NCBI GenBank assembly: GCA_046160825.1
Contig: JBJXHC010000127.1
Span: forward strand, 1-13,444
Reading direction: 5' to 3'
Source: JBJXHC01 sp046160825
GTDB lineage: Bacteria; Bacteroidota; Ignavibacteria; UBA10030; UBA6906
DNA: 13,444 nt
The notes under the pieces are model-generated. The model did no database searches and had not been told where the DNA came from. It worked only from the letters and a program-made list of their open reading frames with translations. Position numbers and translations under genes: made by a program. This document shows, one piece after another, positions 1 to 5,792 of this stretch; position 1 is the stretch's first letter, and each line of letters starts with the position of its first letter.

Positions 1-2
1 AG

Positions 3-551
3 AAGCGTCCGAAGATCAACGAAGAAATCCGTGTTCCTGAAATACGGGTGATTGATGACCGCGGCGGTCAGCTGGGCATTATGACACCGCGAGATGCAGT
101 GGCGCTCGCTCGAGAGCGTGATGCGGACCTTGTAGAGATTGTGCCGGGAGCAACTCCTCCGGTATGCAAAATCATCAATTTTGGAAAATTCAAGTACGAG
201 ATCGCCAAGAAGGACAAAATTCAGAAGAAGCATCAGCATGTATCCCTGCTGAAGGAACTCAGGTTCCACCCCAATACCGATACGCATGATTTTGATTTCA
301 AGGCCCGGCACGCACACAGGTTCCTTTCTGATGGACACAAGGTGAAGGCGTCCGTGGTGTTTAAGGGGAGAGAGATCACATATCAGGACAAAGGGCACGA
401 ACTCCTTGCTCGTTTGCTTGAGCGACTGCATGACGTTTCAAAAGTCGATCAGGCGGCAAAGATGGAGGGGCGCAGTATGATCATGATCCTGGCGCCCGAC
501 AAAAAGAAAAAAGTGGATGACAAAACAGAAAAGGAGACACCTGATGCCTAA
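3..551 (+). CDS. infC: Translation initiation factor IF-3 (5' partial)
   Basis: IF-3 binds the 30S subunit, keeps it apart from 50S and checks start-codon/initiator-tRNA pairing. The reading frame is open from the left edge and reads KRPKINEEIRVPEIRVIDD, the usual beginning of the IF-3 N-terminal domain, so only the start codon and a few residues are missing. The N-domain continues through LGIMTPRDAVALARERDADLV, followed by the conserved PPVCKIINFGKFKYE linker region. The C-terminal domain follows (KELRFHPNTDTHDFDFKARHAHRFL, then VVFKGREITYQDKGHELL) and ends in a lysine-rich tail. About 182 codons are visible, a normal family length. The internal GTG at 48 could be mistaken for a start but lies inside the conserved N-domain. 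The stop overlaps the rpmI start by 8 bases, the classic infC-rpmI-rplT operon. Any autoregulatory leader or rare AUU start lies outside the window. Confidence 0.97.
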   Translation, partial: KRPKINEEIRVPEIRVIDDRGGQLGIMTPRDAVALARERDADLVEIVPGATPPVCKIINFGKFKYEIAKKDKIQKKHQHVSLLKELRFHPNTDTHDFDFKARHAHRFLSDGHKVKASVVFKGREITYQDKGHELLARLLERLHDVSKVDQAAKMEGRSMIMILAPDKKKKVDDKTEKETPDA

Positions 552-738
552 AATGAAAACTCGCAGTGCTGCAAAAAAACGCTTCAAGTTGACCGGAAGC
601 GGTAAAGTGAAGCGCTCCAAAGCATTTCGCAGTCACATCCTGACCTCCAAGAGCCGGAAACGCAAGCGCAATCTGCGCAAGGGTTCCCTCGTCTCGAAGC
701 AGGATACGCCGGCAGTAAAGATGATGTTGAGCAAATAA
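544..738 (+). CDS. rpmI: 50S ribosomal protein L35
   Basis: L35 is a small basic protein of the large ribosomal subunit. The 64-residue product starts MPKMKTRSAAKKRFKLTGSG and is rich in Lys and Arg throughout (KSRKRKRNLRKG), typical of the family in sequence and length. I chose the ATG at 544 because it gives the universal MPKMKT start. It is preceded by AGGAG at 532-536 with a 7-base spacer, whereas the longer frame from 517 would add nine residues not known in L35. The start lies inside the end of infC (ATGCCTAA shares the infC stop), which suggests translational coupling. rplT follows after a 61-base gap holding a hairpin. Confidence 0.97.
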   Translation: MPKMKTRSAAKKRFKLTGSGKVKRSKAFRSHILTSKSRKRKRNLRKGSLVSKQDTPAVKMMLSK

Positions 739-744
739 CCACAG

Positions 745-765
745 ACGGGTTGTCACTCGACCCGT
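745..765 (+). promoter_or_regulatory. Hairpin between rpmI and rplT
   Basis: ACGGGTTG (745-752) pairs with CGACCCGT (758-765) through eight base pairs, one of them G-T, around the loop TCACT. No run of T follows (the next bases are TAATTCATTC), so it is not a normal intrinsic terminator. It sits 34 bases before the rplT start. It could be an RNA-processing or stability element, or part of L20/L35 feedback control. The structure is seen in the sequence; its role is unknown. Confidence 0.4.
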
Positions 766-799
766 TAATTCATTCACACACAAAGGACAAAGAGCAACT

Positions 800-1147
800 A
801 TGCCACGTTCGCAGAACAAGGTTGCCTCCCACCGCCGCCGCAAGCGAATTCTCTCGCAAGCGAAAGGCTATTGGGGTGCGAGAAGCAAGGTCCTTACTGT
901 CGCGAAGCATCACATTGACAAAGGCATGCAGTACGCCTACCGTGATCGCCGAACGAAGAAGCGGACCTTTCGCCAACTCTGGATCACACGTATCAATGCC
1001 GCAGCACGGTTGAACGGCACCACCTATTCCCGGCTCATCGCCGGACTTGATAAAAAGGGTGTTGCCATCGACAGGAAAATCCTTGCGGACCTTGCGGTGA
1101 GCAATCCGGCGGCGTTTGCCGAGGTTGCAAAGTTTTCCATCGCCTAG
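800..1147 (+). CDS. rplT: 50S ribosomal protein L20
   Basis: L20 binds 23S rRNA directly and is needed early in large-subunit assembly; in several bacteria it also represses its own operon. The 115-residue product starts MPRSQNKVASHRRRKRILSQ and has the expected long basic N-terminal extension. The globular domain follows, with the conserved stretches AKGYWGARSKV, YAYRDRRTKKRTFRQLWI and RINAAARLNGTTYSRLI. Length is normal for the family. The ATG at 800 gives the standard start; AGGA at 784-787 is a rather distant Shine-Dalgarno (12-base spacer). It is the third gene of the infC-rpmI-rplT operon and is followed directly by a terminator-like hairpin at 1158-1218. Confidence 0.97.
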   Translation: MPRSQNKVASHRRRKRILSQAKGYWGARSKVLTVAKHHIDKGMQYAYRDRRTKKRTFRQLWITRINAAARLNGTTYSRLIAGLDKKGVAIDRKILADLAVSNPAAFAEVAKFSIA

Positions 1148-1157
1148 AGCAATCCAA

Positions 1158-1218
1158 AATCTTCCCGTTGTGATAATGTTCTGCTCCGGCGGACGTCCAG
1201 CGGGAAGATTCCTTTTTT
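1158..1218 (+). terminator. Intrinsic terminator or attenuator before pheS
   Basis: AATCTTCCCG (1158-1167) is perfectly complementary to CGGGAAGATT (1201-1210); the stem extends inward by T-G, T-A and G-C. The right arm is followed by CC and six T (1213-1218). The loop is unusually long (about 27-33 bases) and itself contains GGACGTCC (1191-1198). The position, 10 bases after the rplT stop and 22 bases before the pheS ATG, fits either the end of the ribosomal operon or an attenuator controlling pheST. I see no leader peptide rich in Phe codons and no clear competing antiterminator. Confidence 0.65.
1169..1177 (+). promoter_or_regulatory. Possible extended -10 promoter for pheST
   Basis: TGTGATAAT matches the extended -10 pattern TGnTATAAT at all but one position. 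There is no TTGACA-like -35 at the matching distance upstream. It lies inside the loop of the terminator at 1158-1218. A transcript starting about seven bases downstream would lack the left arm and so escape termination. This is inference from a short motif. Confidence 0.25.
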
Positions 1219-1240
1219 CAATACCCTTCACTTCCTGATC

Positions 1241-2248
1241 ATGCAATCCGATATAACACAACTACGGCAACAAGCTCAGACGGAGATCGATTCGGTTACG
1301 ACAGAATCGCAGCTCGAAGAATTCCGGATCAAGTTCCTTGCACGCAAAGGGCTTATTCCCGGTCTCTTTGATGCACTTAAGAACGCCGCCGCTGAAGAGA
1401 AGCCACTCCTTGGCAAGCTCTTGAATGAACTTCGCCAAAACGTGCAACTGCTGTATGATCAAAAGAAGGGAGCCCTTTCCACTGCTCCAACTTCAGCGCC
1501 AGCGATTGATCTCACTCTTCCCGGCCGCAGGAAGTTCAGGGGAACAAAGCATCCTCTCACCCAAACGATGGAAGAGATCCAGGCAATCTTTGTCTCCATG
1601 GGTTTTGGCATTGCAGACGGACCGGAGATTGAAGATGACTATCACAATTTTGAAGCCCTGAACTTTCCCCCTGATCACCCTGCTCGTGATATGCAGGATA
1701 CGTTCTTCATTAGCGAGAAGGCATTACTTCGCACTCATACATCGCCGGTGCAGATCAGGGTTATGGAAGAACATGATCCTCCTGTGCGCGTGATTTGCCC
1801 CGGAAAAGTCTATAGGAATGAAGCCGTCAGTTCTCGCAGTCTCTGCCTCTTTCACCAGGTTGAAGGACTCTACGTGGACAAGGGAGTGACGTTCAGTGAT
1901 TTAAAGGGAACACTGGTTGCGTTCATCAAAAGGTTTTATGGCGATGTACAGTACAAGTTCCGGCCAACATTTTTTCCCTTCACGGAACCGAGCGCAGACA
2001 TTTATATCTCGTGTTTCATCTGTGGCGGCAAAGGCTGCAAGATGTGCAAGCAGATAGGCTGGTTGGAAATTCTCGGATGCGGCATGGTCGATCCGAATGT
2101 CTTCAAAAAAGTTGGGTACGATCCGGAAATCTACACCGGCTATGCATTTGGCATGGGGATCGAACGGATCGCAGCCCTCCGGTATGGCATTGATGATCTC
2201 AGGTTATTATACGAGAACGATGTCCGTCTTCTTAATCAATTCCCTTGA
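1241..2248 (+). CDS. pheS: Phenylalanine--tRNA ligase alpha subunit
   Basis: This is the catalytic subunit of the (alpha-beta)2 class II synthetase that charges tRNA-Phe in the cytoplasm. The 335-residue product has an N-terminal coiled-coil arm (about 1-85). Class II motif 1 is around GPEIEDDYHNFEALNF (128-142), motif 2 around VYRNEAVSS to FHQVEGLYV (190-212), and motif 3 is YAFGMGIERIAALRYGIDDL (301-320). Four cysteines, C258-x2-C261-x4-C266-x2-C269, form a knuckle-like cluster just before the conserved ILGCGMVDPNV. From memory this matches PheS of the Bacteroidetes/Chlorobi type rather than the E. coli type, and it may bind zinc. Length is normal. No convincing Shine-Dalgarno precedes the ATG at 1241. 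pheT follows 15 bases after the stop, so the subunits are co-transcribed. Confidence 0.96.
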   Translation: MQSDITQLRQQAQTEIDSVTTESQLEEFRIKFLARKGLIPGLFDALKNAAAEEKPLLGKLLNELRQNVQLLYDQKKGALSTAPTSAPAIDLTLPGRRKFRGTKHPLTQTMEEIQAIFVSMGFGIADGPEIEDDYHNFEALNFPPDHPARDMQDTFFISEKALLRTHTSPVQIRVMEEHDPPVRVICPGKVYRNEAVSSRSLCLFHQVEGLYVDKGVTFSDLKGTLVAFIKRFYGDVQYKFRPTFFPFTEPSADIYISCFICGGKGCKMCKQIGWLEILGCGMVDPNVFKKVGYDPEIYTGYAFGMGIERIAALRYGIDDLRLLYENDVRLLNQFP

Positions 2249-2263
2249 TATTTCAGAACGAGC

Positions 2264-4687
2264 ATGCGCGTACTTGACCATTGGTTGAAGGAATTCATCC
2301 GTTTCTCATACTCTCCCGAAGTACTGGCTGAGAAGCTCTCCATGTTGGGATTGGAGATTGAGGGAATTGAACACCTCGGAGAGAAGCTGAAGGGCTTTAT
2401 AGTCGGTGAAGTTATTGAGAAAGAACGCCACCCGAATGCCGACCGTCTCTCCGTTTGCAAGGTGAACGTAGGGAAAGCGGTACTACAGGTCGTCTGTGGT
2501 GCCCCCAATGTTGCTGCCAGTCAGAAAGTTGCGGTAGGACTTGTCGGTGCAACTGTCCCCCGGAACCAGCACGATCCATCGGGTAAACCCTTCGTGCTTG
2601 GCGAAGTGAAGATACGCGGGGTGGAGTCATTCGGCATGATCTGTTCAGAATATGAGCTTGATCTCGGCAAGGACTCTGAAGGTATCCTTGTGTTGGATGC
2701 CTCAGCACGCGTCGGTCAATCTCTCGCAAAGTACTTTGGCCTTGATGACGTTGCCTATGATGTTGAGATAACAGCAAACAGACCAGACCTGCTAAGTCAC
2801 TTCGGGATTGCCCGCGAGATTGGAGTGTTGGTAGGGAGAAAACCGAAGCCGCATACTCTGAAACTCAAACAGTCCCGGACCCCAATCCAGAAACACCTCA
2901 AGGTCAAGGTTGATGATAAAGCCGATTGCCCGAGGTTCTGTGCCCGCGTGATTCGCGGTGTGAAGATCGGTCCATCGCCGCAGTGGATTCAAAACCGTCT
3001 CACAGCAGTTGGCTTGCATCCTCGAAATGTTGTTGTTGACGTCACGAATTATGTTATGCTCGAGTATGGTCAACCGTTGCATGCATTCGACCATGGATTG
3101 CTTCGTGGAGGGATGCTCCGCGTGCGACGGGCCGGGGCATCGACAGCGTTCCGCACACTGGATGGAAAAGAGTATACGCTTCCGCAGGATGCTGTCATGG
3201 TATGCGATGCCGAGAAGGAAGTAGCCATCGCCGGCATCATGGGCGGACAGAATTCCGAGATCAACAATACAACGACCGATATCGTACTCGAAGCTGCTCA
3301 TTGGAATCCGTCTTCCATCCGACGTACACGTCGCAAACTCGGAATTAGTACCGATGCCTCTCAGCGTTTTGAGCGTGGCACGGATCCCAATATGCCACCA
3401 TATGCTCTTGAGCGGGCCGCTGCGCTCATCCTGGAATATGCCGGCGGTGAAGTGCTTCGTGGATTGATTGACGTCAATTCCTTGAAACGGACGGAGAAGA
3501 GAGTTCCTTTGCGGCCGCGGCGAGTCAATGGGATTTTGGGCACGACACTCAAGCAACCTCAGGTCGTAAAGTACCTTGAGGCGCTTGGCATCAAGAAAGT
3601 TGGAGGGAAGAAAGATTCACTGGTTTTCTCGGTGCCAAGTTTTCGTGTTGATATAGAACGTGAGGTAGACCTTGTCGAAGAAGTTGCCCGCGTCCACGGA
3701 TATAACAATATTCCTGTATCTACGACTGCAAAAATTGATATTGAACAACCGTTTCCATCCGCTGTTGGGTCAGAAAAAATACGAGAGGCGCTGATTGCAT
3801 TTGGGTATCATGAGGCAGTTACAGTGTCCATGCATTCCGCATCGGTTGCACGTATAACTTCATCTCAGCCGGTTCTTGTCAAAAATCCGCAAAATCAAGA
3901 AATGAATGCCATGCGGACGAGCATGATTCCCGGATTGCTTGAAGTCATTGCTTTGAATCAGAACTTTGGTAACCGTGACCTTCGACTATTTGAGATCGGC
4001 CATGTGTTCAGCCAGGACAATTCACAACAGAAGAAGCTTGTTGAGAATTTTCTCGAGGAAGAAAGGGTTGGAATTGCCCTCTGTGGACTCGCCGAGAGAC
4101 AACATTGGAGCGATCTAGACAATACGTCAACTCTTTTCAGATTGAAGGGGGATATTGAGGACCTGATGGGCAAGATTATTCTTGACAAAGGTCGGCTTAT
4201 TTCTTATTCTACCACCGAAACTTTAGCCGAAGACACGCTAGCCATTGAAATCAATGGCAGTTATGCGGGCTACCTTGGTCGTGTGAGAGGTGAAACTCTT
4301 AAGGCGTTTGGAATAGAGCAAGACGTTTTTATTGCCGAGTTGAAGGCGTCATTTTTTCATCGCCTCGGTGTTACGAAATATAAATCGCTTCCACGGTTTC
4401 CCAAGGTGAGGCGCGATGTTGCACTCGCTGTTGATGAAGCGTTGTCAGCCGAATCTGTTTTGAATGAGATCCGGAATGCCGGATCTGATTTATTGAAATC
4501 TGTTGAGTTGTTCGATGTCTACAGTGGCAAGAATATGCCAAGCGGAAAGAAGAGCCTGGCATTTACTGTAGAACTTCTTTCGGGCGAGCGGACACTCACA
4601 GAATCCGAAATAGAAGGTGAAGTAAGTCGTATTGTAAGGGCTGTTGAGACAAAGTTTGGTGCTTTATTGAGAACTCTCTCAGAGTAA
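2264..4687 (+). CDS. pheT: Phenylalanine--tRNA ligase beta subunit
   Basis: This is the large structural, editing and tRNA-binding subunit of phenylalanyl-tRNA synthetase. The 807 residues match the usual length of about 800. In order I see the N-terminal strand (MRVLDHWLKEFI), the EMAPII-like tRNA-binding domain (about 40-150; HPNADRLSVCKV at 56-67, VCGAPNV at 77-83), and the B3/B4 editing region (about 210-395, with YGQPLHAFDH and SQRFERGTDPN). The B5 domain follows (about 410-485), with acidic residues D463, E467, D469, E472 and E473 in VDIEREVDLVEEVARVHGYN, then a catalytic-like core. The C-terminal FDX-ACB anticodon-binding domain runs from FPKVRRDVALAVDE to about 805. The start is 15 bases after pheS, with only a weak purine stretch (GAACGAG) before the ATG. 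Confidence 0.97.
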   Translation: MRVLDHWLKEFIRFSYSPEVLAEKLSMLGLEIEGIEHLGEKLKGFIVGEVIEKERHPNADRLSVCKVNVGKAVLQVVCGAPNVAASQKVAVGLVGATVPRNQHDPSGKPFVLGEVKIRGVESFGMICSEYELDLGKDSEGILVLDASARVGQSLAKYFGLDDVAYDVEITANRPDLLSHFGIAREIGVLVGRKPKPHTLKLKQSRTPIQKHLKVKVDDKADCPRFCARVIRGVKIGPSPQWIQNRLTAVGLHPRNVVVDVTNYVMLEYGQPLHAFDHGLLRGGMLRVRRAGASTAFRTLDGKEYTLPQDAVMVCDAEKEVAIAGIMGGQNSEINNTTTDIVLEAAHWNPSSIRRTRRKLGISTDASQRFERGTDPNMPPYALERAAALILEYAGGEVLRGLIDVNSLKRTEKRVPLRPRRVNGILGTTLKQPQVVKYLEALGIKKVGGKKDSLVFSVPSFRVDIEREVDLVEEVARVHGYNNIPVSTTAKIDIEQPFPSAVGSEKIREALIAFGYHEAVTVSMHSASVARITSSQPVLVKNPQNQEMNAMRTSMIPGLLEVIALNQNFGNRDLRLFEIGHVFSQDNSQQKKLVENFLEEERVGIALCGLAERQHWSDLDNTSTLFRLKGDIEDLMGKIILDKGRLISYSTTETLAEDTLAIEINGSYAGYLGRVRGETLKAFGIEQDVFIAELKASFFHRLGVTKYKSLPRFPKVRRDVALAVDEALSAESVLNEIRNAGSDLLKSVELFDVYSGKNMPSGKKSLAFTVELLSGERTLTESEIEGEVSRIVRAVETKFGALLRTLSE

Positions 4688-4712
4688 AGTCGCACAATAG
4701 TTAGGCTGAAGC

Positions 4713-5054
4713 TTGGAGCAGAATCCAGTTGAAAAGCAGATAACCCCATCCGGTGACGTAAAGCCGTTGGATGGCAGCTTGAAAGCGCTGTGGGACCGCG
4801 TCAAACAAGCGGGAGAATCTGTTACACGGCTTCGTGAAGAGAACAAGGTATTGTTACAGCAAGCGTCTGAGCTGGAGCAGCGGGTCATTGCTCTCGAAGC
4901 AGAACTTCGTAAGAAGGATCAACAGTTGCATAAGTTCACCGCTGAACAAAGTGTGAATGATGCAAAGGGAACACCGGTGTTTGCAAATGGCGAACGGGAA
5001 GACCTTGCCAAGAAGCTCAAGGAGATTCTTGTAAAGATTGATGCATATCTTTGA
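4713..5054 (+). CDS. Small coiled-coil protein, possible ZapA partner
   Basis: I do not recognise a named family. The 113-residue product has a strongly predicted coiled coil at about 30-70 (LREENKVLLQQASELEQRV, then IALEAELRKKDQQL), a polar linker, and a short C-terminal helix (LAKKLKEILVKIDAYL). No signal peptide or membrane segment is seen. An in-frame TGA at 4707-4709 lies just upstream and there is no early in-frame ATG, so the start is most likely TTG at 4713, with AGG at 4703-4705 as a weak ribosome-binding site; TTG at 4767 or 4779 are alternatives. It lies 25 bases after pheT and 55 before zapA. A coiled-coil protein directly before zapA suggests a ZapB-like divisome role, but this rests on position and helix pattern only. 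Confidence 0.7.
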   Translation: MEQNPVEKQITPSGDVKPLDGSLKALWDRVKQAGESVTRLREENKVLLQQASELEQRVIALEAELRKKDQQLHKFTAEQSVNDAKGTPVFANGEREDLAKKLKEILVKIDAYL

Positions 5055-5124
5055 GTAGACGTGAGTTGATGTAACGGAAGACACAAAAACGGCAACACAT
5101 ACCTTAACCATGTTGGTAACAGCT

Positions 5125-5418
5125 ATGACAGCAGACAAGAAGAGCATCAAGGTCAGAATATTTGGGTCAGAGTATCCTCTGCGCGGAGAAAGCGAAGAGT
5201 TTACCAAACGGGTAGCCACACACGTCGATGAAATGATCAATACCATTCACGGGAAAATACCGGATCAACCCACACTGACCGTTGCTGTTTTGTCTGCCTT
5301 GAATATCACGGAAGATTTGTTCAAAGAGCGCGAGCGTTCAAAGGCAGCCGCCGCAACCATGGAATACGAAATCGGTCGGATGACAGCATATCTCGACACC
5401 TGTTTGCAAGAGAACTAA
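5125..5418 (+). CDS. zapA: Cell division protein ZapA
   Basis: ZapA is a small cytoplasmic protein that cross-links FtsZ protofilaments and stabilises the Z-ring. The product begins MTADKKSIKVRIFGSEYPLRG, matching the family's N-terminal beta-hairpin domain (ZapA proteins usually start near KxxVxVxIxGxEYxL). It continues with the FTKRVATHVDEMINTI helix, the family-type LTVAVLSALNITEDLF segment and a long C-terminal dimerisation helix. I prefer the ATG at 5125 (97 residues). The ATG at 5110 would add five residues (MLVTA) and lacks a ribosome-binding site; neither has a strong one. It is followed by a 374-base gap holding a 6S-like RNA, the same zapA-ssrS neighbourhood known from E. coli. Two alternative starts remain open; the family call is firm. 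Confidence 0.88.
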   Translation: MTADKKSIKVRIFGSEYPLRGESEEFTKRVATHVDEMINTIHGKIPDQPTLTVAVLSALNITEDLFKERERSKAAAATMEYEIGRMTAYLDTCLQEN

Positions 5419-5485
5419 GCGTTTGTGCAATGTTCGTGATACTTCAACAGTCATGGAGGAAGCCCGTTCTTCAACATACATAAGT

Positions 5486-5533
5486 AGTGTTGCGTACGGA
5501 TTGTAAATCCGCACGGTCAGCCGTCACAAACAC
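5486..5533 (+). other. Folded element upstream of the 6S-like RNA
   Basis: Three nested inverted repeats could form a three-way junction: GTGTT (5487-5491) with AACAC (5529-5533), enclosing CGGATT/AATCCG (5499-5504 and 5507-5512 within one base, loop GTA) and ACGG (5513-5516)/CCGT (5521-5524) with loop TCAG. In addition AGTGTTG (5486-5492) is perfectly complementary to CAACACT (5546-5552) at the 5' end of the 6S-like RNA, so two folds compete. It could be a leader of the RNA precursor, a processing site, or chance. No known RNA family is recognised. Confidence 0.35.
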
Positions 5534-5715
5534 ATTATAAAGAACCAACACTTTATTACTGGGAGCCCGACTCGTGGGCGTTGATTACACGCCTCACCCG
5601 GCTACGGCAGGGTTCTTGCGATGATCTCCCGCCTTACGCGGGACGAGCGAGAGTGTGGAAGTAAAAGGCGCTCAGGCGTGCACCCACTGTGTTTGGAAAG
5701 AGGTTCTTTGTTAAT
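5534..5715 (+). ncRNA. ssrS: 6S RNA candidate
   Basis: 6S RNA mimics an open promoter and binds housekeeping RNA polymerase in stationary phase. The ends close on each other: AAAGAACC (5539-5546) pairs perfectly with GGTTCTTT (5702-5709), extended outward by ATTA (5534-5537)/TAAT (5712-5715) and inward by AACAC (5547-5551)/GTGTT (5689-5693). The span of about 182 nt is typical of 6S. A largely unpaired zone follows, then GAGC (5563-5566)/GCTC (5670-5673). The apical part can form either an irregular rod or separate hairpins such as GGCGT/ACGCC (5577-5593) and TCCCGC/GCGGGA (5627-5643). The place, directly after zapA, matches the known zapA-ssrS order. No clear promoter was found; TATAAA at 5536-5541 is the only -10-like hexamer nearby and would start the RNA inside the stem. 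Exact ends are uncertain and the identity is inferred from structure, size and place. Confidence 0.6.
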
Positions 5716-5792
5716 AGCCTTCTTTTTGTAACGGTTGTACAGTGCGGATTTTTTTTGCCTTTTTTGAATAACGAGATGGACCCGGAGGATTG

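Noticed and set aside
2792..3556. Minus-strand open frame of 254 codons inside pheT
   Set aside because: It lies wholly opposite a well-conserved gene, shows no recognisable domain, and is best explained as a shadow of pheT codon use.
5495..5516. tRNA-Tyr-like anticodon arm (loop TTGTAAA in a CGGA/TCCG stem)
   Set aside because: No D-arm, no T-arm (no TTCGA-type loop) and no acceptor stem can be found around it, so the resemblance is probably chance.
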